Part shown: one piece after another, positions 42,086 through 50,262 of the stretch
Layout of the letters: every line of letters starts with the position of its first letter
Position numbering within the stretch: position 1 is the stretch's first letter
NCBI GenBank assembly: GCA_963728365.1
Contig: CAVSJI010000001.1
Span: forward strand, 310,001 to 374,000
Direction: 5' to 3'
Length of the DNA stretch: 64,000 nucleotides
Source: VRUE01 sp963728365
GTDB taxonomy: Bacteria > Actinomycetota > Thermoleophilia > Solirubrobacterales > 70-9
Made by a program: the position numbers and the translations under genes
The notes under the pieces: generated by a model
What the model was told of the DNA's origin: nothing
The model's database searches: none
The model's input: the letters and a program-made list of their open reading frames with translations, nothing else

Positions 42086-42780
42086 GCCGGCGTCTGCTCC
42101 GGCGAAGGTCGGTAGTCGAGGGCAGCGGGGCCCCTGACCGGAGCGAGGGCGAGGTCAACGAAGACCGCCGCCGCCTCCTTGCGCGAGTGGACGCCGAACT
42201 TGGTGAAGACCGAGGCGAGGTGGCTCTTGACCGTGCTTTCCGCCAAGTAGAGGCGCTCGGCGATCTCGGCGTTGGTCAGGCCCTCGCCGACCAGCGTCAG
42301 CACTTGGTGCTCCCTATGCGAGAGGGTCGGTCGCTCGACGCTGGCGCGCAGCTTGCGCGGGACCACCGACTGGCCGCTGGCCACGGCGCGTATCGTTGCC
42401 GCCAGGGTCAGCTCGAGGTCGGGCTCGAAGACGAGTGCGTCGGCCCCCGCGTCGAGCGCGCGCCGCACGGCGGCGCCGGACGTCGGCTGACAGACGACGA
42501 CGATGGCCGCTTCGCTCGCTTCGCGGCGCAGACGTCGCAGCCTGGTGACTTCCTGCGGCACTTCGATGTCGCACGAGACAACCACGATCGTCGACTCGTC
42601 CGTCTCTCGCCCGTCGAGGGACACGGTCGATTCCACGGTTGCCGGCGGAGTCGGCTCGAGCTCCCTCAGCGCGGCGGCGATGCGAACCCGAAGGTCGCTC
42701 TCCTGCGCGCAGACGAGCGCGGACAGGACGTCCGCGGCGGAGCGCGACACGGTCTCTCGCCGCTGGTCCACGGCTGGCAT
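42082..42780 (-). CDS. NarL/LuxR-family response regulator-like transcription factor
   Basis: 232 residues. The N-terminal part resembles a degenerate receiver domain: a strand TIVVVSCD with Asp71 is the only obvious phospho-acceptor candidate, and ALDAGADALVFEPDLELTLAATIRAV matches the end of a REC domain. The C-terminal LuxR HTH is clear (LSHREHQVLTLVGEGLTNAEIAERLYLAESTVKSHLASVFTKFGVHSR, residues about 150-200, given here only as a region). No sensor kinase gene is adjacent. It is the first gene of the unit with the DegT aminotransferase and is divergent from the acetyltransferase with a 73-bp gap, so it could control both. Confidence 0.85.
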   Translation of the reverse strand: MPAVDQRRETVSRSAADVLSALVCAQESDLRVRIAAALRELEPTPPATVESTVSLDGRETDESTIVVVSCDIEVPQEVTRLRRLRREASEAAIVVVCQPTSGAAVRRALDAGADALVFEPDLELTLAATIRAVASGQSVVPRKLRASVERPTLSHREHQVLTLVGEGLTNAEIAERLYLAESTVKSHLASVFTKFGVHSRKEAAAVFVDLALAPVRGPAALDYRPSPEQTPA

Positions 42781-42853
42781 GCAGAAAGAACGCGAGCGGC
42801 CCTCCAGGTCTTGCGCGCGGAAGCGGGGCAGGGGCCGTTGCGTTGATGGCTAA

Positions 42854-43381
42854 ATGGCCGATTCGAGGGCGATCGCGGAACCCGCCAACTCGACTGGAGT
42901 TCCCGTCAACGACACCCGCTTCCGCCAGCTCGACGACGTCGAGCTGGGCGCTGGCGTGGTCATCCACGCCTTTACCAACCTCTACGGCTGTCGGATCGGC
43001 TCGGGCACGCGGATCGGGACGTTCGTCGAGGTCCAGCGCGGCGCCGAGATCGGCGCAGCCTGCAAGATCCAGAGTCACACTTTCGTCTGCGATGGGGTTC
43101 GGATCGAGGACGAGTGCTTTGTCGGGCACGGCGTCACCTTCGTCAACGACAAGTTCCCGCGATCGACGAACGGAAATGGCGCAATGCAGACCGAGCAGGA
43201 CTGGGAGCTGCTCGAGACCGTCGTCGAGCGAGGGGCGACGATCGGCTCGGGTGCGACGATCCTCGGCGGCGTCAGGATCGGTGCGGGTGCGACCGTCGGC
43301 GCCGGCGCGGTCGTGGTCCGTGACGTGGCAGCAGGGGCGGTTGTGGCCGGCAATCCGGCGGTGGCGCTTCCTCGGCGTTAG
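42854..43381 (+). CDS. Hexapeptide-repeat N-acetyltransferase (WlbB/FdtC/WbbJ-like)
   Basis: 175 residues made almost wholly of left-handed beta-helix rungs: IHAFTNLYGCRIGSGTRIG, VEVQRGAEIGAACKIQS, IEDECFVGHGVTFVNDKFPR and GATIGSGATILGGVRIGAGA, closing with VVVRDVAAGAVVAGNPA. The HTFVCDGVRIEDECFVGHGV section containing the candidate catalytic His is typical of UDP/dTDP-3-amino-sugar N-acetyltransferases. The ATG at 42854 lies inside a short non-coding gap. Acetyl-CoA would be the donor; the likely acceptor is the amino sugar made by the divergent DegT enzyme. Confidence 0.85.
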   Translation: MADSRAIAEPANSTGVPVNDTRFRQLDDVELGAGVVIHAFTNLYGCRIGSGTRIGTFVEVQRGAEIGAACKIQSHTFVCDGVRIEDECFVGHGVTFVNDKFPRSTNGNGAMQTEQDWELLETVVERGATIGSGATILGGVRIGAGATVGAGAVVVRDVAAGAVVAGNPAVALPRR

Positions 43382-43402
43382 GCCCGGGGAGCGCGAGCCG
43401 CG

Positions 43403-46400
43403 CTAGGGAACGCTCGCCGCCCGCACCTCGACCGCGGCGAGGTTCCAGCGGTCTCCGGTGGGGGCGGCGTCGTCGATCGTCACGGTCGTGCCCGCCGCAG
43501 GGGTGGTCGCGCTGCGCCGCTGGGCCCAGAAGGTGTCGCCGCTGGGGCTGAGGAACTGGTCGACCAGGGTTTGGCCGGAGCCGACCGTTCGCCCGGCGGC
43601 CGCGTCCCAGTCGTCGCCCACGCCCCAGACCCAGCTGCCGGCGCGAGTCGTCGTCAGCGAGACCGAAGGCGCCCCTCCACTCGCCGAGCCGGCCGCCGTG
43701 GCGCCCGTGGCGGTGGTGTCGGCGCCGCCGAAGGCGGCGACCGTGATCTCTCCCTGGTATCCGCCGCTTGCCCTGGTCGCGGTGATCGTCGCATTGGCGA
43801 GTTTCGCCGGCGCCGTCGCCTGCCAGATCTCCGCGGTCCCCGCCTGTTCGTTCGCGCGACGGCGCAAGACCCAGCTCAGCCCGCCGCCGTCGACCGCGGT
43901 GATCGACTGAGCGCCGCTTGCATTTGGGCCGTCGGAGGCGACGAAGGCGAGCAGCACCTCGTCGGGCGCGGCGGTGCTCAGCCCGCCGGCCGAGATCGTC
44001 GAGCCGCCCGAGGTCTGGTGGGCGCTGACCGTGGTGTCAAGGGCGAGGGGCCCGGGTTCGCCTTCTTCTTCTTCTTCTTCTTCCCCGGCTCCCTCGTAAG
44101 GCGCCGGAAAGCGGACGAAGGAGGCCACGGATGGCACGCCTTCGCCGTTGACTATGAAGAGCATGTAGTAGCCGGGGGGCACGTTGTTGCGGTTGCTCGG
44201 CATCTGCACGTCGATGCCGCCGGCGGCCTGGGTGAAGCCCAGCGAAGTCGCCCGCGCGTTCTCGTCGAAGGCGTGGGTGACCGAGCCGGTGCGGATCAGC
44301 GACACCCGCGCGATCGACTCGGCGTCCGGCGTGCCGACGAACTCAGTCGCCCCGTATTCCGGAGCAGCGGGCGCCGAGGAGATGGTCGGTCGCGGGCCCT
44401 TGAACAGGTAGGGCGGAGAGAAGATCTGGGCGCTGCGCTGGTCGGTGACGCCGGGATCCCCGCCTCCTCCAGCCACGTAGACCCGGCCGTCCGGCAGGAG
44501 GACGGCGACCGAGTGGTAGAGGCGAGGCGCGCTCATTGCCGCGTAGGTGGTCCATGCCCCCGAAGTCGGGTTCCAGTCTTCGGCCTGCAGGACGGCGTTG
44601 GCGTCGACGAATCCCGACTTGTCGGTTCCGCCCCCAGTGGCCAGCACGGTGCCGTCGGGAAGGTTGGTCAGGTTGAGGAAGCTGCGGGCGTATTTCATGC
44701 TCGACGTCGGCTGCCAGGTGGCCCCGGAGGCGGCCATGTCGAGCGTGTAGACCGTTTTCACCGAGTTGCCGGAGAATCCGTCGTCGGCCGCCGAGCCCGC
44801 CTTGATGAACAACCCCGGCGCGTAGTTGGCAATGCTGCCGCCGTCGATCACTCGGCTGTCGATCGTCGTCCACTGGTTGGTCGAGAGGTCGAGCACCTCG
44901 CTCTGCGTCGGCACCTCGGAACCGCCGAGGTGCGCGATGCGGCCGTCCGGAAGCTGGTAGATGAACGGGTAGATAGGCATCGAGTGGCTCGCTGCGGTGA
45001 GGCTCTGCCAGCTGTTGGTGGAGGGCGTATACAGCTCCGGAATGGGCACGACGTCGTTCTCGCCTTTGTCGTCCCCGGAGGTGACGAGGACTTTGCCGTC
45101 GGCGAGCGTCGTTCCGGTTGCGTACCAGCGGGGATAGCTCATAGGCGCCAGCGTTTCCCAGACCTCGTCGTGCCAGTCGAAGGCCGTGATGTCGGGGACT
45201 CCGATGCCGCCCGAGGTCGAGGTGCCGCCGACCACGAGGACGCGGCCGTCGGCGAGCACCGCCTGGCCGGCGCAGAAGAGGTCGGCTGCCGCGTCGGGCA
45301 CCTGGGTGACGGCGCCGGTGTCCGGGTCGAGCACGTACTGCTGGCCGCCTTTGGCGAAGTCACCCTGCCAGAAGAGAATGCGACCCGAGGGTAGGAGGGC
45401 CGAGTGGATCGCCACGGCCGGCAGTGGGATCAACGGCCCCCACTGGCCCACTTCGGAGGCTTCTGTGCCGCTGCCGTTGGCGACGGTCACGGTCGCGGGC
45501 GGCGCGGAGGTGGCCTGGTTGCCAGCGCCGTCACGGGCGCGGGCCGCAATCGCATGGGACCCGTCGCTGGCGGTCGTCGAATCCCAGGTGAGCCCGTAGG
45601 GCGCGGTGGTGTCTTCGGCTCCGACCGGTTTTCCGTCGAGCAGGAACTGCACGCCGGAGATCCCGCTCGCGTCGGAAGCCGTCGCGGTGAGCTGCGTCGT
45701 CCCAGTGAGCGTTTCCCCGTCGACCGGAGCGGTCAGGGACACGGCGGGCGGAGTCGTGTCCGCCGGCGGTTCTTCGCCTTCGCCGCCGGGGGCCGCCCGC
45801 ACCTCGACCGCGGCGAGGTTCCAGCGGTCTCCGGTGGGGGCGGCGTCGTCGATCGTCACGGTCGTGCCCGCCGCAGGGGTGGTCGCGCTGCGCCGCTGGG
45901 CCCAGAAGGTGTCGCCGCTGGGGCTGAGGAACTGGTCGACCAGGGTTTGGCCGGAGCCGACCGTTCGCCCGGCGGCCGCGTCCCAGTCGTCGCCCACGCC
46001 CCAGACCCAGCTGCCGGCGCGAGTCGTCGTCAGCGAGACCGAAGGCGCCCCTCCACTCGCCGAGCCGGCCGCCGTGGCGCCCGTGGCGGCGGTGTCGGCG
46101 CCGCCGAAGGCGGCGACCGTGATCTCTCCCTGGTAGCCGCCGCTTGCCCTGGTCGCGGTGATCGTCGCATTGGCGAGTTTCGCCGGCGCCGTCGCCTGCC
46201 AGATCTCCGCGGTCCCCGCCTGTTCGTTCGCGCGACGGCGCAAGACCCAGCTCAGCCCGCCGCCGTCGACCGCGGTGATCGACTGAGCGCCGCTTGCATT
46301 TGGGCCGTCGGAGGCGACGAAGGCGAGCAGCACCTCGTCGGGCGCGGCGGTGCTCAGCCCGCCGGCCGAGATCGTCGAGCCGCCCGAGGTCTGGTGGGCG

Positions 46401-47491
46401 CTGACCGTGGTGTCAAGGGCGAGGGGCCCGCGTTCGCCTTCGCCCCCGTCGTTTTCCACGGTGACCGAGACCGGGGTCGAGGTCGCCGCATTCCCGGCGC
46501 CGTCCCTGGCCAGCGCCGCGATCGCGTGCGGCCCGTCCAGGGCTGTCGTCGAGTCCCAGGAAAGGCCATAGGGGGGAGTCGTGTCTTCGGCTCCGACCGG
46601 TTTTTCGTCGAGCAGGAACTGCACACCGGAGATCCCGCTCGCGTCAGAGGCGTCGGCGGAGAGTTCGACCACGCTGCCGGACACGGCCGCGCCGGCTGTC
46701 GGAGCGGTCACCGCCACGCTTGGGGGCGTGGTGTCCGGCGGGGCGCCTTCTTCGGGCAGCACCTCGATCGCCGCCAGGTTCCAGCGGTCGTTGGTCGGTG
46801 CCGTGTCGTTCAAGGTCACTGCCGTTCCGGCGAGTGGCGTAGTCGCGTCTTGGCGCTGCACCCACATCGTGTCGCCGGAGGGGGCGAGGAACTCGTCCAC
46901 CTCGGTCTGCCCGGTGCCGGCGGTGCGCCCCGCCGCCCGATCCCAGTCCTCGCCGACGCCCCAGACCATCGAACCCGCGCGGGTCGCGGTCAGCGTCGCC
47001 GAGGGAGCTCCGACGGCGGCGCTTGCCGCTGCCGTAGCCCCATCCGCGATTCGGTCAGCTCCGCTGAGCGCGACCACCACGATCGAGCCCACGTAGGATC
47101 CCGTGCCGCGGGTGGCCGTGACCGTCGTGTTGCTGAGCACGGCAGGCGCGCTCGCCGACCAGACCTCGGCAGTGCCTGCCTGCCCGTTGGCGCGGCGGCG
47201 CAGACGCCAGGTCAACCCGCCACCGCTGACGCCGGAGATCGTCTGCGACCCGGCGCCCGCCGGCCCGTCGGAGGCGACGAAGGCAAGCAGGAGCTCGCCG
47301 GGCGCGCTCGTGCTGAAAGCCGGCGTCGAGATGGTTGTCGCCGCTTCGGTCTGATGGGTAGAAACCGTCTTGTCGACGGCCAGCGCCGCCGAGGCCGGCG
47401 ACGCGCCAAGGCCAAGCGTCAGGCCCAGCCAGACGCCAAGGAGGGGAAGGGCGCTTGCGCGCCGCGAATGGTTGGTCGATCGCCGCTTCAC
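43403..47491 (-). CDS. Secreted copper-radical-oxidase-like protein (galactose/glyoxal oxidase type) with repeat domains
   Basis: 1,362 residues from the GTG at 47491, which starts a signal peptide (SALPLLGVWLGLTLGLGASPASA); the frame is open to 47869 but that part is a shadow overlapping the ATPase gene. Order: an unknown beta-rich domain of about 200 residues, an Ig-like domain (Big_7 type), a second copy of the unknown domain, another Ig-like domain, an oxidase domain (about 680-1125), then a third copy of the unknown domain. The oxidase part has the galactose-oxidase pattern: Cys740 (LFCAGQ), Tyr790 (RWYATG), Tyr992-His993 (RLYHS) and His1073 (VTHAF), spaced like Cys228, Tyr272, Tyr495, His496 and His581 of galactose oxidase. 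It ends in a DUF1929-type beta-sandwich. This implies a thioether Cys-Tyr cofactor and one Cu, oxidising alcohols or aldehydes to give H2O2. Substrate unknown; the nearby glycan is a candidate. Confidence 0.85.
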   Translation of the reverse strand: MKRRSTNHSRRASALPLLGVWLGLTLGLGASPASAALAVDKTVSTHQTEAATTISTPAFSTSAPGELLLAFVASDGPAGAGSQTISGVSGGGLTWRLRRRANGQAGTAEVWSASAPAVLSNTTVTATRGTGSYVGSIVVVALSGADRIADGATAAASAAVGAPSATLTATRAGSMVWGVGEDWDRAAGRTAGTGQTEVDEFLAPSGDTMWVQRQDATTPLAGTAVTLNDTAPTNDRWNLAAIEVLPEEGAPPDTTPPSVAVTAPTAGAAVSGSVVELSADASDASGISGVQFLLDEKPVGAEDTTPPYGLSWDSTTALDGPHAIAALARDGAGNAATSTPVSVTVENDGGEGERGPLALDTTVSAHQTSGGSTISAGGLSTAAPDEVLLAFVASDGPNASGAQSITAVDGGGLSWVLRRRANEQAGTAEIWQATAPAKLANATITATRASGGYQGEITVAAFGGADTAATGATAAGSASGGAPSVSLTTTRAGSWVWGVGDDWDAAAGRTVGSGQTLVDQFLSPSGDTFWAQRRSATTPAAGTTVTIDDAAPTGDRWNLAAVEVRAAPGGEGEEPPADTTPPAVSLTAPVDGETLTGTTQLTATASDASGISGVQFLLDGKPVGAEDTTAPYGLTWDSTTASDGSHAIAARARDGAGNQATSAPPATVTVANGSGTEASEVGQWGPLIPLPAVAIHSALLPSGRILFWQGDFAKGGQQYVLDPDTGAVTQVPDAAADLFCAGQAVLADGRVLVVGGTSTSGGIGVPDITAFDWHDEVWETLAPMSYPRWYATGTTLADGKVLVTSGDDKGENDVVPIPELYTPSTNSWQSLTAASHSMPIYPFIYQLPDGRIAHLGGSEVPTQSEVLDLSTNQWTTIDSRVIDGGSIANYAPGLFIKAGSAADDGFSGNSVKTVYTLDMAASGATWQPTSSMKYARSFLNLTNLPDGTVLATGGGTDKSGFVDANAVLQAEDWNPTSGAWTTYAAMSAPRLYHSVAVLLPDGRVYVAGGGGDPGVTDQRSAQIFSPPYLFKGPRPTISSAPAAPEYGATEFVGTPDAESIARVSLIRTGSVTHAFDENARATSLGFTQAAGGIDVQMPSNRNNVPPGYYMLFIVNGEGVPSVASFVRFPAPYEGAGEEEEEEEGEPGPLALDTTVSAHQTSGGSTISAGGLSTAAPDEVLLAFVASDGPNASGAQSITAVDGGGLSWVLRRRANEQAGTAEIWQATAPAKLANATITATRASGGYQGEITVAAFGGADTTATGATAAGSASGGAPSVSLTTTRAGSWVWGVGDDWDAAAGRTVGSGQTLVDQFLSPSGDTFWAQRRSATTPAAGTTVTIDDAAPTGDRWNLAAVEVRAASVP
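43416..44054. repeat. 639-bp direct repeat inside the oxidase gene, copy 1 (C-terminal domain)
   Basis: Matches 45792-46430 at a constant offset of 2,376 bp with only two base differences noticed. It encodes the C-terminal copy of the unknown domain containing the phrase TVSAHQTSGGSTISAGGL. Confidence 0.88.
45792..46430. repeat. 639-bp direct repeat inside the oxidase gene, copy 2 (N-terminal side)
   Basis: Nearly identical to 43416-44054. A third, clearly diverged copy of the same domain lies at about 46750-47430, so the near-identity of the first two reflects a recent duplication or conversion. Confidence 0.88.
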
Positions 47492-47619
47492 CCGGTCTCG
47501 TGCCGGTGTGTACAGAGCCGCGGCGGCCCGGTCAATGACGATGCAGGCATTAGGTACGAATTCCCTACCCGGCCTTGGCGCGGCGGCAGGTGGCCGTGCC
47601 CGCCCTTGCCGGGCGTCGA

Positions 47620-47670
47620 TCAGGCGACGATCGTCAGCGCCCCCGGCTCGGCGTGCAGCGCTATCTCGGT
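47620..47670 (-). pseudogene. 51-bp fragment resembling the 3' end of the lipid-kinase gene
   Basis: Reads (minus strand) EIALHAEPGALTIVA-stop, against EMTLRAEPGALTIVA-stop at the end of the gene at 48901-49881. By hand, 44 of 51 bases match, with 23 in a row. It starts in frame two codons after the ATPase stop codon. It lies in the 182-bp gap between the ATPase and the oxidase gene, which shows nothing else. Confidence 0.7.
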
Positions 47671-47673
47671 GCC

Positions 47674-48831
47674 TCAGGCCGAAAGTGGCTCGGCCGCGAG
47701 CCTGGAGATCAGATGGTCCAGAGGGACGAAGTCGGCCTCGAAGGCCCTGTAGCGCCGAGAGTGCGGGGTGTCCGTATCGGCGGTGACCACGTAGTTGTCG
47801 CCCCCGGGGTAGGCGTTTCTGAAGGCCGCAAGAGCTTTCGGCTCGAAGGCAGAGGCCTTCCACTTGCACTCGATCGCGATCGGTCCGGCGTTTCCCCGTC
47901 GGGGAAGGACGAAGTCCACCTCGGCGCCCTGCTTGTTGCGCCAGTAGCGCGGGGACCTGTGCTGCAGCCGTCCCTGGATCTCGTTGAGGACGAAGTGCTC
48001 CCAGAGGAGGCCGAGGTCTTCCTCCCGCAGAGTGTTCCAGCCTCGGTAGAAGCAGACGAAGCCGGTGTCGAACCCGTAGACCTTTGGCGCCGCGACTATC
48101 TCGGTGGAGCGGCGGGTGCTGAACGGGCGAACGACCTGGGCGACGAAGGTCGCCTCCAGCGCCGAGAGGTAGTTGGAGATCGTTTGGCGGCTCACCTCGC
48201 AGGGGCCCGCGAAGCGGGTCGCCTCGAACATCCCGCCGCTCTGGGCGAACAGCAGCTCCACGAACCGCTGGAACGACCAGCGACGCTCCAGGCGGAAGAG
48301 CTCCTGAACGTCCTTCGCCCAGTAGGCGTCGATCCAGTCGTGGAAGTCCCGCTCCGGCAGCTCGCCGGCGAGAAAGAGGGCCGGCAGACCACCGTGGAGA
48401 AAACGGTGCGGGAGGTCCTCCTGTGCGAAGTCGACGAGGTCGGCGCCGATCATCGGGGTCAGCCAGACGTTCTCCTTGCGCCCGGTCAACGTGTCGCGGA
48501 ACCTTGCCGTCGCCTCGATCGTCGAGGAGCCTGTTGCGAGGACCGGCGTGTCCGGGAAGTAGTCGGCGGCGATCTTCAGCAGCTCTGAGGGGTTCTGCAG
48601 CCGGTGAACCTCGTCGAGGACGATTCGTCGCCCCCTTCTCTGGCGCAGGAAGCCCTCTGGATCCTCCATCAGCCGGCGGGTCCGCGGCAGCTCGCAGTCG
48701 AAGTACTCAACGTCCTCGAGGCTGCGGCAGAGAACCGTCTTTCCGGCGCGCCTGACTCCCGCGAGCCAGAGGATCGAGCGTCGCTGCCATGCTCGCTCGA
48801 TCGCCGCAACCCAGTGACTGCGTCTTACCAT
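47674..48831 (-). CDS. AAA_14/DUF4143-type ATPase
   Basis: 385 residues. Walker A is GVRRAGKT (25-32) and Walker B RRIVLDEVH (68-76), then ATGSSTIEA as sensor 1. The C-terminal half has the DUF4143 pattern, including KVYGFDTGFVCF, WEHFVLNEI and the PD-(D/E)xK-like strand sequence YWRNKQGAEVDFVLPR...IAIECKWKAS. Members are stand-alone, patchily distributed ATPases of unknown role. It is preceded by a 40-bp AT-rich stretch, unlike everything around it, and flanked by a partial duplication of the lipid-kinase gene end, both signs of transfer. Not connected by overlap to either neighbour. Confidence 0.88.
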   Translation of the reverse strand: MVRRSHWVAAIERAWQRRSILWLAGVRRAGKTVLCRSLEDVEYFDCELPRTRRLMEDPEGFLRQRRGRRIVLDEVHRLQNPSELLKIAADYFPDTPVLATGSSTIEATARFRDTLTGRKENVWLTPMIGADLVDFAQEDLPHRFLHGGLPALFLAGELPERDFHDWIDAYWAKDVQELFRLERRWSFQRFVELLFAQSGGMFEATRFAGPCEVSRQTISNYLSALEATFVAQVVRPFSTRRSTEIVAAPKVYGFDTGFVCFYRGWNTLREEDLGLLWEHFVLNEIQGRLQHRSPRYWRNKQGAEVDFVLPRRGNAGPIAIECKWKASAFEPKALAAFRNAYPGGDNYVVTADTDTPHSRRYRAFEADFVPLDHLISRLAAEPLSA

Positions 48832-48871
48832 ATGTCATCAAGATAGCGTCTAGTACAACTATATGCAAACC
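48832..48871 (-). promoter_or_regulatory. AT-rich probable promoter region of the DUF4143 ATPase gene
   Basis: These 40 bp are about 37% G+C, against well over 60% around them. On the minus strand there are TTG- and TATA-like hexamers (TTGTAC, GCTATC, TATAGT) but no spacing stands out as a consensus pair, so the exact start is open. Confidence 0.4.
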
Positions 48872-48900
48872 GGACAGCACTCAGGACTCGCGAAACCCAG

Positions 48901-49881
48901 TCACGCCACGATCGTCAGCGCCCCCGGCTCCGCCCGCAGCGTCATCTCGGTCTTCTCGCCGATGTAGTCGCCGTCGACCTGGACCGGGAAGGGGCGGGGG
49001 ATGCCGTCCTTGGTTTCGGAGATCGAGGCGACAGTTGCCTCGACGATGCCGCTGAAGTGCTCGATGCGGCGGTGGCGGGCGGCGGGCCGCTCGGCGCTGA
49101 AGAGGCGGGCGATCAGGGTCGGCATGTCGCGCTGCGCGGCGCGCTGCAGGACGCCGAGGGCGAGCGTGCCGTCGTCGATCGCGATGTCCTCGCAGACTCG
49201 CACCGGGCGGCTGGCGAAGTAGGTGAAGGGGTCGGAGTTCTGGGCCAGCGCGGTGACGCCCTCGGCGCTCTCGCCGCCGCCCGTCTGCACCCGCAGCCGC
49301 ACCGGGTTGACGAGGTACTGTCGGTAGAAGGCCGAGATCGCCGCCCAGCTGAAGTAATAGGGTCCGGCCATCGACTTCATCCGCGGGTGGGCGTCGACCC
49401 GCTTGACCACCGTCGCGTCGATCCCCGCTCCGCAGGAGAAGACGAAGTGCCGCCCGTCGACGCGGCCCAGGTCGATCTTCCGCGGCGCCCACTCGTCGGC
49501 CAGCGCCAGCAGGTGCTCTGTCGCGTCGACCACGTCGTTGGGGATGCCCAGCGTGCGGCAGACGACGTTGGTCGAGCCGCCGGGCAGCACCGAGACCGGC
49601 ACGTCGGTCCCCGCCAGCCCGTTGACCACCTCGTTCAGCGTCCCGTCCCCGCCAAAGGCGACCACCACGTCATATCCGTGGTCGCGCACCTCCCGCCCGA
49701 TCTCCGTCGCATGGTTCTGCGCCTCCGTGTCGACCGTCTCCACCTCGTAGCGCCCCTGCAGCGCGTAGACCACGAGGTTCTTCAGTCGGTTGGAGACCGT
49801 CGTCGCGTAGGGGTTGACGATGATCAGCATCCGCTTCTTGGCGGGCTTGCGCAGCGTTCTGGAGCGGATTCGGCTGGTCAT
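48901..49881 (-). CDS. Diacylglycerol-kinase-type lipid kinase (YegS/DgkB-like)
   Basis: 326 residues. Phosphate-binding GGDGT is at residues 77-81 after LIIVNPYAT at about 19-27, and LPGGSTNVVCRTLGIP is the second conserved nucleotide-site segment. FSCGAGIDATVVKRV and EDIAIDDGTLALGVL follow as in DAGK_cat proteins. The enzyme would phosphorylate a lipid (diacylglycerol or a related acceptor) with ATP at the membrane surface. The first 15 residues are basic and variable; an internal ATG at residue 18 is a possible start. The 3' end has a diverged duplicate 1.3 kb downstream. Confidence 0.87.
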   Translation of the reverse strand: MTSRIRSRTLRKPAKKRMLIIVNPYATTVSNRLKNLVVYALQGRYEVETVDTEAQNHATEIGREVRDHGYDVVVAFGGDGTLNEVVNGLAGTDVPVSVLPGGSTNVVCRTLGIPNDVVDATEHLLALADEWAPRKIDLGRVDGRHFVFSCGAGIDATVVKRVDAHPRMKSMAGPYYFSWAAISAFYRQYLVNPVRLRVQTGGGESAEGVTALAQNSDPFTYFASRPVRVCEDIAIDDGTLALGVLQRAAQRDMPTLIARLFSAERPAARHRRIEHFSGIVEATVASISETKDGIPRPFPVQVDGDYIGEKTEMTLRAEPGALTIVA

Positions 49882-49977
49882 GGTCGGCGTGGCCGCTGCG
49901 CAGGCTATTGCGTCGCGGGACCGTAGGAAACTTGCCGCCGCCTACGCAGACGATAAGCTTCGGACGTTGCCGACAAG

Positions 49978-50184
49978 ATGCAGACGATGCGCTCAACAGC
50001 CGAGAAGCGCCGCGCCGCGATAGAGCGGAGCAGCGGCATGTTCGCCCACCTGGCTCCCGGAGTGAGTCTGGTCGACGAGCTGCTCGCCGATCGGCGCGGA
50101 GAAGCGCGTAGGGAGGACCTGCGAAATGGAACCGAGCGTCGTCGTCCACGCAGAAGCCGACACGGATTCGGTGACTGTATTTAG
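49978..50184 (+). CDS. Small hypothetical protein, possibly an antitoxin remnant
   Basis: 68 residues from ATG 49978 (or 49987). The middle part, GMFAHLAPGVSLVDELLADRRGEAR, resembles the C-terminal tails of type II antitoxins of high-GC actinobacteria, but there is no DNA-binding domain before it and no toxin gene after it. The last 18 residues are Arg-rich and look like out-of-frame sequence, so a frameshifted remnant is the best guess. It is the only candidate gene in the 381-bp gap 49882-50262; the rest of that gap shows nothing I recognise. Confidence 0.3.
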   Translation: MQTMRSTAEKRRAAIERSSGMFAHLAPGVSLVDELLADRRGEARREDLRNGTERRRPRRSRHGFGDCI

Positions 50185-50262
50185 ATGAGAGACCCGTTCG
50201 ACATCCACTGATTGAGACTCGCGCCCTTGCGCGCGTGGATTCCAATTGATCTGAGGTGGCTC

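Noticed and set aside
43403..47869. Longer 1,488-residue version of the oxidase protein
   Set aside because: The extra 126 residues overlap the ATPase gene, lack conserved sequence and precede a clear signal peptide starting at 47491.
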